From contig JBBAOE010000014.1 in assembly GCA_040401595.1 (NCBI GenBank), forward strand, positions 37,967 through 101,966: a stretch of 64,000 bases of DNA, given 5' to 3'. Positions 26,249-34,861 of the stretch are shown in pieces. The position numbers and the translations under genes are program-made. Below the pieces are notes generated by a model. The model saw nothing but the letters and a program-made list of their open reading frames with translations. It made no database searches and had not been told where the DNA came from. This DNA comes from RFPW01 sp040401595 (lineage in GTDB: Bacteria > Pseudomonadota > Gammaproteobacteria > Burkholderiales > Burkholderiaceae_E). Position 1 is the first letter of the stretch, and every line of letters starts with the position of its first letter.

Positions 26249-27216
26249 CAGGGTTTACAGCGATTGGCGGCCATGAAGTCCACCACCTTGATCTTGCCTG
26301 CGATGATCTGCGCCTTGGCATCTTCGACCCGGCGCCGCATCTCGGGGGTGAGCAGCTTGTCGTTGTACTGATCCAGCGCGTAATCCACGCCGCCCTCTTT
26401 GAGGCCGAGAACGGTCACGCCCGGATGGGTCTGTCGCGCCAGGTTATAAACGGCCACATCAACCCGCTTGACCATCGATGTCAGCATCGTTCCAGGCTGA
26501 AGGTGATTCTGGTTGGAGTCAACTCCGATGGCGAACTTGCCGGCGTCTTTTGCGGCCTGATACACCCCGATACCCGTCCCGCCGGCAGCGGCAAAGACAA
26601 CATCCACACCTTTGCCAAACTGCGCCTTGGCGAGTTCACCGCCCCGAGATGGGTCGTTCCAGGCGGCCGGCGTGGTGCCGGTCATGTTGGAAGTCACTTC
26701 GATCTTCGGGTTCGCGAACTGGGCCCCTTGCTCATAACCACACTGGAACTTGCGGATGAGCGGAATGTCCATCCCGCCTACAAAGCCCACCTTGCCCGTC
26801 TTACTGGCCAGAGCAGCCAGCATCCCGACGAGAAAACTGCCCTCCTCCTCCCGAAAGATCACCGATTCCACGTTGGGCATCTGGACGACCGAATCGATGA
26901 TGGCGAACTGCAGTTTCGGATAGTCACGCGCCACCCGCTCCATCGTCGAACCCTGGCCAAACCCCACACCGATGACCGGCGATGCACCCTTGTCGGCCAT
27001 CCGCCGCATCGCCTGTTCGCGTTGGGCCTCGTTCGAAATTTCGAATTCGAGGTAGGGCTTACCGCCCTCCTTCTTCCAGCGTTCGATGCCCCGATAGGCC
27101 GCCTCGTTGAAAGACTTGTCGAATTTTCCGCCCATATCGAAGATCACGGCTGGGTCTGCCTGAGCCGCAGAAGAGACCAAAGACACGACCAACGCGACCA
27201 GGACGCCGATTTTCAT
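26248..27216 (-). CDS. BMP-family nucleoside-binding ABC receptor
   Basis: A 322-residue periplasmic receptor (PF02608, basic membrane protein family). The signal peptide ends after AAQA with no cysteine following, so unlike many members it is soluble rather than lipid-anchored. GGKFDKSFNEAAYRG, KVGFVGGMD and VDVVFAAAGGTG are the family's ligand-site segments. It heads the importer-salvage operon (receptor, ATPase, two permeases, cdd, punA, nucleotidase, deoC, deoA), which strongly suggests nucleosides as ligand. No clear Shine-Dalgarno precedes the ATG. Confidence 0.9.
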   Translation of the reverse strand: MKIGVLVALVVSLVSSAAQADPAVIFDMGGKFDKSFNEAAYRGIERWKKEGGKPYLEFEISNEAQREQAMRRMADKGASPVIGVGFGQGSTMERVARDYPKLQFAIIDSVVQMPNVESVIFREEEGSFLVGMLAALASKTGKVGFVGGMDIPLIRKFQCGYEQGAQFANPKIEVTSNMTGTTPAAWNDPSRGGELAKAQFGKGVDVVFAAAGGTGIGVYQAAKDAGKFAIGVDSNQNHLQPGTMLTSMVKRVDVAVYNLARQTHPGVTVLGLKEGGVDYALDQYNDKLLTPEMRRRVEDAKAQIIAGKIKVVDFMAANRCKP

Positions 27217-27222
27217 GATTTA

Positions 27223-27256
27223 CCGGGACTCGAAAAGTTTGCAACCAATGTCCCGG
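27223..27256. promoter_or_regulatory. inverted repeat before the nucleoside operon
   Basis: CCGGGAC at 27223-27229 is repeated inverted as GTCCCGG at 27250-27256, separated by 20 bases. The right arm also belongs to the palindrome TCCCGGGA. It lies in the 60 bp between the reductase stop and the BMP receptor start, so it may be an operator for the salvage operon or a leaky terminator of the operon before it. Confidence 0.35.
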
Positions 27257-27276
27257 GAGGATAGCAACAAACGATT

Positions 27277-28359
27277 TCAGCGAGGAATCCAACCCTCGGC
27301 TTGCATACGGTCCAGCCAGTAAATCAATGCATCTTCGGTATCGATACAGTCTGCAAATCCATGTTGACGCAGCTTCAATCCGCTCAGGACCGAATCCGCG
27401 GGGTGCTCAAGACCATGGGCGAACACCCGATCAGCGAACTGCCAGGAACTGCCGACCAGATCCTGGAGCGCCAGCGCTTTGAGATGATGGCGATCAACCA
27501 CCCGCGCCCACACCGACTCACACTGCGGCATCGCATCACTGAGTCGCACAGGACTGGGCGCGCCGACCGGCATCCCGAAATGCCGGGCAATCGAACCCCA
27601 AATGTCCTGCCAGAGCAGTGGATCCCCGTTGACGACGTTATACGTTTCGTTGGCAGCAATCTCATGGGTCGCTACAAATTCCGCCACGCGCGCGATCAGG
27701 CGACTGTCGCTACCGCCGTTGATATAACGTCCACCACCGGGATAGGACAGGGGAAGCCCCTGCTCGCGCTGGATCGCGGCATAGGCCCCCACCGCAGCCA
27801 CGATATTCATCGGACTTGAAACTGCATAACCAAACACCACTTGCGGGCGCAGGATCGTGAAGGTCCAGCTGCCCTTGGGCTGGCGCTCGCGCAGGAGGTC
27901 TTCCTGCAGCCAATAAAAATTCTCATGCCAGTGACGTGGCCAGCGCTCCTTGCAAGGTACGGGAGCAGGTTCCACATGACCGCCATAGGCCTTGGTGCCC
28001 TGGAGCAGGGACACATGTCGCAACCCACGTGCGACCGGCTGCAAGCCATCAAGCAGATGACGCAGCATCCCCTCATTGATCGCCATCTGTTCAGGGTCGC
28101 GCCAACCCGCGATCAAGTCCGGCTTTTCAAATAGGGCTGCAAAAAACACATGAGTCACCTGAGTGAGCTCACGCAACCCCTCGCGGCAGGCAGCGGCGTT
28201 CGTGAGATCGACGCTCACATGAGTGACGCCCTCGGGCAGCGCAGGGCGGCGTCTTGAGAGCGCGATCACGTCCCAGTCGGGAAGCCCGGCAAAGTGTTCC
28301 ACCGCTGCGGCGCCAACAACACCGCCAGCCCCCACCACCAACATCGTATGTTTTTTCAT
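27277..28359 (-). CDS. PRISE-type short-chain reductase
   Basis: A 360-residue NAD(P)H-dependent Rossmann-fold protein (GAGGVVG at 10-16) of the progesterone-5beta-reductase / iridoid-synthase-like branch of extended short-chain dehydrogenases. Its active-site blocks are LLQGTKAYG (K123) and ENFYWLQEDLL (Y149). Such enzymes reduce enone C=C bonds in steroids, terpenoids and small enones; bacterial members are largely uncharacterised. It follows the AtuA-C gene by 20 bases and is probably the last gene of the long catabolic operon. Confidence 0.82.
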   Translation of the reverse strand: MKKHTMLVVGAGGVVGAAAVEHFAGLPDWDVIALSRRRPALPEGVTHVSVDLTNAAACREGLRELTQVTHVFFAALFEKPDLIAGWRDPEQMAINEGMLRHLLDGLQPVARGLRHVSLLQGTKAYGGHVEPAPVPCKERWPRHWHENFYWLQEDLLRERQPKGSWTFTILRPQVVFGYAVSSPMNIVAAVGAYAAIQREQGLPLSYPGGGRYINGGSDSRLIARVAEFVATHEIAANETYNVVNGDPLLWQDIWGSIARHFGMPVGAPSPVRLSDAMPQCESVWARVVDRHHLKALALQDLVGSSWQFADRVFAHGLEHPADSVLSGLKLRQHGFADCIDTEDALIYWLDRMQAEGWIPR

Positions 28360-28379
28360 GCCTTGTACTGCCTGAATCC

Positions 28380-28730
28380 TTAGACCGTGGACTGCATGGC
28401 CGGGGTCAGAAGCTCCTGCGGAACCTCAATCTCAAAACCCAGAATCGCAGCCGAGAGCGCCTTGCCATAGTTGTCCAGGCAGAGGCTTCTGGAGACGCCA
28501 CCACCCAGTGCGCCATGGGCGACAAAATTCATCGCATGCAGGCCATCGACTGGATAACGCAACACCTCACCCTTGATCGCGCCCTGGTAGAAATCACGGA
28601 ACCGCTCCGCCGTCAGCTGCTCCTTGAGAAGCGGGTAATACTCAGATTTATAAGCGAAAACCGCGATATTCGAGGTATCCCCTTTGTCGCCGGAGCGCGT
28701 GTGCGCCAAGTGCTGCAACTGAACTTTCAT
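28380..28730 (-). CDS. AtuA C-terminal-domain-like protein, stand-alone
   Basis: A 116-residue protein matching the small ferredoxin-fold domain that in many bacteria is fused to the end of AtuA. The hallmark HTRSGDKGDTSNI is at about residues 10-22, and the block DGLHAMNFVAHGALGGGV is conserved. Here it is a separate gene two bases after AtuA, which supports a two-subunit complex. The reaction is unknown. Confidence 0.85.
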   Translation of the reverse strand: MKVQLQHLAHTRSGDKGDTSNIAVFAYKSEYYPLLKEQLTAERFRDFYQGAIKGEVLRYPVDGLHAMNFVAHGALGGGVSRSLCLDNYGKALSAAILGFEIEVPQELLTPAMQSTV

Positions 28731-28732
28731 CG

Positions 28733-30100
28733 TCAGCTCTCAAAATAGTGAACGGTGGCAGGGACATGCTCGCGGGGCACCAGAGAAGACCAGACGCCAA
28801 TCACTTCGCGGGTTCGGTCCTGGTGGGGTACGCGTTTCCCGGTGTGTGCGATGCCGGACACCGCCATCCCGTCGACCTCCCGCCCGACCTTGATCGCCTC
28901 CTCGCGCGTTTTCGTTCGGGCGGCGACGCGAACAGCAACTTCGTAAGGCTCTGGAGCGTTCGCAGGCGTTGCAGCGCCATGAATGGCATTGATTCCCAGA
29001 AAATCGATCCGGATCTCGTCGGCCTTCAATCCGACGATCCGGAACCGCTCCTCCAGGACCGTACGGGCGAGTCGCGCCCGCCTTAAGGCGCCGGGTCCCG
29101 CATAGAAAAACATATCCTCGCCGATGAATCCCTCGGTACAACCGATGGAGACCTTGAGCGTATCGGTGCGGGGCTTGCCACCGATCCCCCAAACCTTGAC
29201 CCGATCAGGACCGATCTGCTCAATCCGGGCCGTCGTGAAGTCGACGACCACATCCGGGGTCAGGTAGTTCGCCGGATCATGGACCTCATAGAGCATCTGC
29301 TCCTTGACGGTCTGCAGGGAGACGGTGCCGCCCGTTCCGGACACTTTGGTGATCACAGCAGAACCATCGTCCTGCACTTCAGCGATCGGGAACGCCAGAT
29401 TCCAGGGCTCGGGTACATCCTTGAACCCGGGATCGGAGAAGTACCCGCCCGTCACCTGCGCCCCACACTCCAGAAGGTGTCCAATTCCGTTGCCCTGCCC
29501 AAGGCGTTCATGATCGAGTGGATCCCAGCCAAATTCGAACATCATCGGCGCCATGAAGATCGATGGATCAGCGACCCGCCCGGTGATGACGATTTGTGCG
29601 CCCGCCTTCAGGGCCGCGACGATTGGTTCGGCCCCGAGATAGACCTCGGCCGAAATAAGGCTTGATGCGAGCGATGCGGTTGGCTGACCGTTCTCGAGAA
29701 TCCGGTCGGTGAGTTCCAGCACCCGATCGGTGATCAGACTTCCGCTCACCGCAGCCACCTTGACACCATGGTGACCCATGCCCCGCAGCAGTTCCACAAC
29801 CCGCCGCGCGGCCCCCTCGGGATTGATCCAGCCTTGATTGCTGATGATCCGGGTGCCCTGGCGAATACAGGCAGGCAAGACCGCGCGCATGCGGTCATCG
29901 AGGTAGGTATCGAACCCCGGAAAGGTCGGATCGCGCCGCACTCGCACCTGGGCAGCCGAGACGGTCGCTTCGGCCATGGTCTCGAAGCACAGGTAATCGA
30001 GCTCGCCGCGCTCCGCATTTAATGCCGCGGGTTCGATACGGTCTCCCCACCACGCCGAGCCCGCGCCGATCCGGATCACCTTCGGGATGCCATTGGCCAT
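28733..30100 (-). CDS. AtuA-family acyclic terpene utilisation protein (PF07287)
   Basis: A 455-residue protein of the family first named in the citronellol/geraniol (atu) cluster of Pseudomonas. GAGSAWWGDR near the N-terminus, ISNQGWINPEGAA and TGRVADPSIF are family landmarks. Homologues occur in many catabolic operons with CoA-ester enzymes, but no reaction is established. The ATG at 30100 follows an AGGAA site; the longer open frame to 30271 would run into the Bug receptor gene. Its C-terminal domain is encoded by the next gene. Confidence 0.85.
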   Translation of the reverse strand: MANGIPKVIRIGAGSAWWGDRIEPAALNAERGELDYLCFETMAEATVSAAQVRVRRDPTFPGFDTYLDDRMRAVLPACIRQGTRIISNQGWINPEGAARRVVELLRGMGHHGVKVAAVSGSLITDRVLELTDRILENGQPTASLASSLISAEVYLGAEPIVAALKAGAQIVITGRVADPSIFMAPMMFEFGWDPLDHERLGQGNGIGHLLECGAQVTGGYFSDPGFKDVPEPWNLAFPIAEVQDDGSAVITKVSGTGGTVSLQTVKEQMLYEVHDPANYLTPDVVVDFTTARIEQIGPDRVKVWGIGGKPRTDTLKVSIGCTEGFIGEDMFFYAGPGALRRARLARTVLEERFRIVGLKADEIRIDFLGINAIHGAATPANAPEPYEVAVRVAARTKTREEAIKVGREVDGMAVSGIAHTGKRVPHQDRTREVIGVWSSLVPREHVPATVHYFES

Positions 30101-30116
30101 TGGAACGTTCCTGTTC

Positions 30117-31097
30117 TCAGTCGAGTTTGATGCCGCCGCTCTGGACCACGCGACGCCATTTCTCGAGTTCGCGTCGAATGAACACCGCAAACGCATCTGC
30201 GGTCCCACCGACCACCTCGGCACCATCCGCTGCAAACCGTTGGCGCAGATCGGCGTCTCGCAATGACTCATTGACCGCGCGGTTCAAGGCCGACACGACC
30301 GCATCGGGAGTGCCCGCCGGCGCCAACAATCCATTCCAGGCACCAACCTCGTAGCCGGGCAGACCAGACTCGGCAATCGTCGGGATGTCAGGGGCCGATG
30401 CAGCGCGCGCCATACTGGTCACGCCAATGGCACGTAGCCGACCGGCCCGCACTTGTGGCATCGCCGACAACATGGTGTCGAACATCACTGCGACCTGGCC
30501 CCCGGCCAGATCGGTCAAAGCGGGCGCACTGCCCTTATAGGGCACGTGTGTCATCCCCACTCCAGCCATACTCTTGAAGAGTTCAGCCGCCATGTGCGTT
30601 GACTGCCCATTGCCCGAAGAACCATACGTCAACCCACCGGCCTTGCTTTTGGCCAGGGCGATCAGATCAGCGATCGAATTGACCGGGGAATTCGCGGGCA
30701 CCACAGCCACGAGTGGCAGGCTGGTCAGCAGTGCGATCGGAACAAAATCGCGCGCAAAGTCATAGTTCATGGTCTTGAACAGACCCGGATTGATCGCATG
30801 CGCCGTCGTACCCAGCAGCAAGGTGTACCCATCGGCGGGTGCTTTGGCCACGGCCTCCGCACCGATATTGCCGCCGGCACCGGCTTTGTTCTCGATCACG
30901 AACGGCTGGCGCAGGCGCTCGGCGAGCTTTTGCCCGATCCCGCGGGCTACGATATCGGTCGGCCCGCCGGGGGGATACGGCACGACGATGTGAATCGCGC
31001 GCGCTGGATAGGTCTGCGCCGATCCCGGCGACGGCAGCACCTGCAAGACCGACCCGGCAGCGATGGCTGCCAGTGATGTCCGACGGTTCAGATTCAT
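30117..31097 (-). CDS. Bug/TctC-family periplasmic solute receptor
   Basis: A 326-residue receptor with a twin-arginine-free signal peptide (MNLNRRTSL then a hydrophobic stretch, cleavage after GSA). PYPPGGPTD and ENKAGAGGNIG are the ligand-loop segments and VPYKGSAPAL follows at mid-protein. The ATG overlaps the stop of the acyl-CoA synthetase gene (ATGA), embedding this receptor in the catabolic operon that already has its own Liv-type importer. It may sense or capture a different form of the substrate. Confidence 0.9.
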   Translation of the reverse strand: MNLNRRTSLAAIAAGSVLQVLPSPGSAQTYPARAIHIVVPYPPGGPTDIVARGIGQKLAERLRQPFVIENKAGAGGNIGAEAVAKAPADGYTLLLGTTAHAINPGLFKTMNYDFARDFVPIALLTSLPLVAVVPANSPVNSIADLIALAKSKAGGLTYGSSGNGQSTHMAAELFKSMAGVGMTHVPYKGSAPALTDLAGGQVAVMFDTMLSAMPQVRAGRLRAIGVTSMARAASAPDIPTIAESGLPGYEVGAWNGLLAPAGTPDAVVSALNRAVNESLRDADLRQRFAADGAEVVGGTADAFAVFIRRELEKWRRVVQSGGIKLD

Positions 31098-33280
31098 TTC
31101 GGTATCCCCTCGTCAACAAATACAACGGCATCCACCGCGACGCATCCGGCACCGCGTTCTCCCACGATGACTGGGTTCAGATCGAGGCTCAGGACTCGGG
31201 CTGCTGGATCACTGATCAACGCGCCAACGGCCGCGGCGCTCTGACAAAACGCAGCAATATCCATCGGCGGATCCCCTCTGACCCCGTCGAAGAGCGCGGC
31301 AACGCGCAGCCGACGCAGCGCGCGCTCAATACGCTCGACCGTGAATGGCGCGAGGATCATGGCGAGGTCTGGCATGACTTCAACATTTCGCCCCCCATCC
31401 CCCACAAGCAGCACCGGGCCGAAGATCGGATCCCGGTGGGCTCCGATCATGAGCTCACGCGCACCCTTAACTAATTTCGCAACGATCACACCGTCAAGAA
31501 CAATATTCTCCCGAGCGGCTGCAGCACTGATCTCGTGAAACGCCCACGCGACACCGTCCGCATCCGTTATGCCAACGCGGACCAAGCCCAGCTCAGACTT
31601 GTGGGTGACCCTGGCCGAGCAGGCTTTCACCACCACCGGCGAACCACCCAGTGCGTCGAATGCAGCGCGAGCATCGGCCTCGTTCTGGCAAAGGCGATGG
31701 GCCACCACGGTCACACCGCGTTGCCCCAGCATGGCGAGGCTGTCGACTTCATTCCGAAGCACGCCGCCCACAGGCGTGTGGTGTTCCCCGACCGGATCGG
31801 GCAGGTGCGCCGATGCTGGGGCGTCGCCATGATTCGAGTGCAGTTCACTGGCCGGTGCCTGCAAGATCGGCAGGTTTGCCTCCCGGGCAACACGAAGCCG
31901 CTCGTCATGGGCGAGAAACTGACTTAAAGCTCGAATGGCCTGACCCTCGGTCGGAAAAACGGCGATTCCCTGAGCCTTGAACTGCTCCGCGATGGCGGGC
32001 TGGGAAGCCGCCGCCACCAAGGGCTTTCCGGTCTGCTGGGCGAACGCGGCGGTATCCCGCGCGAAGGCCTCGACGTCATATCCGGTTCCGGCCACGGCAA
32101 TGCCCACCAAAAAGGCATCGGCTGCCGGATCTGGTGCGATCACGGGGAGGATGTCGCTAAACAGACGACTATTGCTCAGCAGGGCTGCGGTGATATCAAC
32201 CGGATTGGTAGTCGTCGCAAAACCCGGAAGGATCTTGCGCAATTCCGTCTGCGTGTGATCGGCCAGTGGCTCAAGTGGCATGCCCGCATCACTCGCTGCA
32301 TCGGCTGTCATGACACAGACAGCCCCTGAATTACTGATCGCCACCAGTCGGCGCCCGCGCGGCTTCCAGCCCTTGAGGTACAGCTCGACCGAATCGATCA
32401 GGTCCGCCATGCCCTGCGCCCGCCAGATCCCCAGATCCTCAAGAAACGCGTCCACCACGCGATCCTCGGTGGCGAGGGCACCCGTGTGCGACTGTGCAGC
32501 CGCCTTTCCCGCGATGGAGCGCCCCGCCTTGAGCACAATGATGGGCAGGTGCCGCTCACGAGCCGTCTTCGCGGCTTGCGCCAGATGCCAGGGATCCGGC
32601 AGCCCTTCCAGGTAGAGCAGCAACAGCTTGAGGTCCGGGTCCTCGACAACCACCGTCGCCAGCTCACAGGCTGTGATGTCGGCATCATTTCCGGTCGCAT
32701 GCGCATAACGAACGCCGATACCGCGCCCACGCAGCAGGCCGTAAGGAATGACGCTCATCGCACCGCTCTGACTGATGATTCCAACCGGACCATCCTGTGC
32801 CGGGGTATCCAGGAACATCGTAGAAAAGTTCGGAACGGCGCCGTTGCCGAAGTTCGCTAGCCCTTGCGAATTCGGACCCACCAGGCGCATTCCGACGGAA
32901 CGTGCGCGCTCGACCATCGCGCGTTCCAGGGCGTGGGCATGCGGGTCAGCGGTTTCGCCAAACCCTGAGGCCATGACGATAGCGACCCGCACGCCGATGG
33001 CGGCGCACTCGTCGACCGCCTGCACGGCCATTTCGCCGGGCACTGCGATGACCGCAAGGTCCGGAGTCGCTGGCAATGCGGCGAGGCTGGTGTACGAACG
33101 ATGGCCCTGAACCTGCTCACGCGCCGGGTTGACCGGGTAGACCGGCCCTTTGAACCCAAATCGTGAAAGGAATGCAATCGGGCGCCCACCGATCTTGTTA
33201 GGATTTTCCGAAGCACCGACAATCGCGATCGATCGCGGATTGAGCGCCAGTCGCAGCGACTCTCGGGGGTCAAAAGACAT
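31094..33280 (-). CDS. NDP-forming acyl-CoA synthetase, fused alpha-beta type
   Basis: A 728-residue enzyme expected to make an acyl-CoA from a carboxylate, CoA and ATP with ADP and phosphate as products. Order of domains: CoA-binding Rossmann domain (about 10-140, SIAIVGASENPNKIG), succinyl-CoA-ligase-like domain (about 160-300, with phosphohistidine H265 in SHTGAL), linker, and ATP-grasp domain (about 500-728, VVKACSARVTHKSE). Residues 462-500 are a poorly conserved polar linker. In this operon it would activate the imported acid before the thiolase-fold step. Acyl specificity unknown. Confidence 0.85.
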   Translation of the reverse strand: MSFDPRESLRLALNPRSIAIVGASENPNKIGGRPIAFLSRFGFKGPVYPVNPAREQVQGHRSYTSLAALPATPDLAVIAVPGEMAVQAVDECAAIGVRVAIVMASGFGETADPHAHALERAMVERARSVGMRLVGPNSQGLANFGNGAVPNFSTMFLDTPAQDGPVGIISQSGAMSVIPYGLLRGRGIGVRYAHATGNDADITACELATVVVEDPDLKLLLLYLEGLPDPWHLAQAAKTARERHLPIIVLKAGRSIAGKAAAQSHTGALATEDRVVDAFLEDLGIWRAQGMADLIDSVELYLKGWKPRGRRLVAISNSGAVCVMTADAASDAGMPLEPLADHTQTELRKILPGFATTTNPVDITAALLSNSRLFSDILPVIAPDPAADAFLVGIAVAGTGYDVEAFARDTAAFAQQTGKPLVAAASQPAIAEQFKAQGIAVFPTEGQAIRALSQFLAHDERLRVAREANLPILQAPASELHSNHGDAPASAHLPDPVGEHHTPVGGVLRNEVDSLAMLGQRGVTVVAHRLCQNEADARAAFDALGGSPVVVKACSARVTHKSELGLVRVGITDADGVAWAFHEISAAAARENIVLDGVIVAKLVKGARELMIGAHRDPIFGPVLLVGDGGRNVEVMPDLAMILAPFTVERIERALRRLRVAALFDGVRGDPPMDIAAFCQSAAAVGALISDPAARVLSLDLNPVIVGERGAGCVAVDAVVFVDEGIPK

Positions 33281-33287
33281 CAGGATC

Positions 33288-33731
33288 TCACTCGGAAGAT
33301 GACGCCGGTCGAGCCTCGCTCAGACTGGTGGCCGACGGGAATAGACAAAAATAGGGCAGTAGTCGCCCCGCAATTTCCACGAAGCTGACCTCGACCCGTG
33401 CGCCGATGGCGGCACCGCGTTGCGCATGTCCCATGACCCGCACACCCTCATCGAGTTCCACCAACACGAGGGCGTACGGCGCGATCGACCGAAATTGGTC
33501 ATCCGGCGCCCGATGCACCATGGTTGCGGCGTGCACCGTACCCAACCCCGTCAACGCCAGGGCCTGAGGCGGCTGTGCACCGCAGTGCGGACAGAACTCG
33601 CGACGAAACAACCAGCGGGCCGCGCAAACCCCACAGTGCTGCGCGCGCATCCGCGGGACACCCGCAGTCCAGTCCTCCAGGTCGGCCTCGGAGCGTGCAG
33701 ACACGGCCTGCAATACGCCATCCGACTTCAT
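33288..33731 (-). CDS. DUF35 Zn-ribbon/OB-fold protein
   Basis: A 147-residue acyl-CoA-binding accessory protein with a rubredoxin-like zinc ribbon (C33, C36, C47, C50) followed by an OB fold. Proteins of this type form complexes with thiolase-fold partners, for instance the Ltp2-type retro-aldolases of steroid side-chain breakdown. It is translationally coupled (ATGA) to the thiolase-fold gene just upstream, which supports such a pair here. The last 15 residues are Ser/Ala-rich and variable. Confidence 0.85.
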   Translation of the reverse strand: MKSDGVLQAVSARSEADLEDWTAGVPRMRAQHCGVCAARWLFRREFCPHCGAQPPQALALTGLGTVHAATMVHRAPDDQFRSIAPYALVLVELDEGVRVMGHAQRGAAIGARVEVSFVEIAGRLLPYFCLFPSATSLSEARPASSSE

Positions 33732-34861
33732 GGCGACTCCAGCACCAGACTGACATGCGAGGACAGTACCCCACCGTCACCATGCAGCAGTGCCACGCCG
33801 GCGCGCGCAACCTGACGATCCGCAGCACGGCCCGTCATCTGGCGGTGCGTCTCGGCGAGATGCGCCATCGCACCGGCCACACCGCAATGCCCATAGGAGA
33901 GGAGTCCACCATGCATATTCAGTGGCAGCGCACCGTCACGATCAAAATGGCCATCTCGTGCCAGCACACCCGCACGACCTCGCGGTGCCAGACCGATTTC
34001 TTCGAGTAGAAGCGTGAGCGTGACCGTAAAGCTGTCGTAGATCGCGGCGTACTCAACATCCGCCAGGCTTCGGCCGGCCTCCCCGAGCGCCTGGGCGCTG
34101 CAGCGGTCGGCACCGAAATGCGTCAGGTTCGGCGCGGCGGTCACATGTTGGGAGGTATGGATCTGACGGGCTGAACGAATCCGGACTGGATGCACGCCAC
34201 CTGGCTCGCTCGCAATGACAAAGGCACATCCCCCGTCCGAGACTGGGCAGCAATCGAGCACTTTCAGGGGCGATGCGATCGGTCGCGAGCTCATCACCGC
34301 CTCGACCGATATCGGCTCTCTAAATTGTGCACCGGGATGCCGCACGGCCTGACGGCGCATCAACACGGCCAGCTCGGCAAAATCGGCCTCGGTGACCCCG
34401 TGCTCCCACATATACCGCGAGGCAACCAGACCGTAATAAGCTGGGATCGTCGTGCCCAGAGGAACCTCGTACTGCGGGTGTCCAGTCTGCGCCAACGCCT
34501 GGATCGCGGCGTCCCGGCTCTGACCCGTCATCCGATTTTCCCCCGCCACCACCAGGATTCGCTTCGCCGCCCCAGACGCCACCAGCAAATGGGCCAGCAT
34601 CACCATCGCAAATCCAGTGGCCCCACCGACCTGAACCGCATGGGCGTAGGTGGGTTGAATTCCAAAGTGCTCGGCAAACACCGTGGCCAGCATGAGATGG
34701 GGCATCGTTGTCGAATAGCCGCAAATCAGGCCATCAATCTCGCTGCGCTCCAGTTGTGCATCGGTCAGTGCAGCGCTGGCGGCTTCGGTCATCAGGTCGA
34801 GGGTATTGCGACCCTCCAGACGTCCAAAGCGGGTCAACCCGCTGCCCAACAGATAACTCAT
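33728..34861 (-). CDS. thiolase-fold protein lacking the nucleophilic cysteine
   Basis: A 377-residue SCP2/Ltp-type thiolase-superfamily protein. Where degradative and biosynthetic thiolases carry the nucleophilic cysteine, the sequence reads QVGGATG (77-83) with no cysteine; the late histidine is present in GGLLSYGHCGVAG, and a tyrosine in AIYDSFTVTL could act as base as in Ltp2-type aldolases. It therefore more likely performs retro-aldol or related C-C chemistry on a CoA ester with its DUF35 partner than classical thiolysis. It is coupled by ATGA overlaps to the IclR and DUF35 genes on either side. Confidence 0.82.
   Translation of the reverse strand: MSYLLGSGLTRFGRLEGRNTLDLMTEAASAALTDAQLERSEIDGLICGYSTTMPHLMLATVFAEHFGIQPTYAHAVQVGGATGFAMVMLAHLLVASGAAKRILVVAGENRMTGQSRDAAIQALAQTGHPQYEVPLGTTIPAYYGLVASRYMWEHGVTEADFAELAVLMRRQAVRHPGAQFREPISVEAVMSSRPIASPLKVLDCCPVSDGGCAFVIASEPGGVHPVRIRSARQIHTSQHVTAAPNLTHFGADRCSAQALGEAGRSLADVEYAAIYDSFTVTLTLLLEEIGLAPRGRAGVLARDGHFDRDGALPLNMHGGLLSYGHCGVAGAMAHLAETHRQMTGRAADRQVARAGVALLHGDGGVLSSHVSLVLESP

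Noticed and set aside
26200..27264. 354-codon + strand open frame opposite the BMP receptor
   Set aside because: It mirrors the codon pattern of the receptor and has a His/Arg-rich composition with no recognisable family.
31094..33280. Acyl-CoA synthetase gene as a protein acetyltransferase (Pat-type)
   Set aside because: The CoA-binding and ATP-grasp domains are there, but I see no GNAT domain at the C-terminus.
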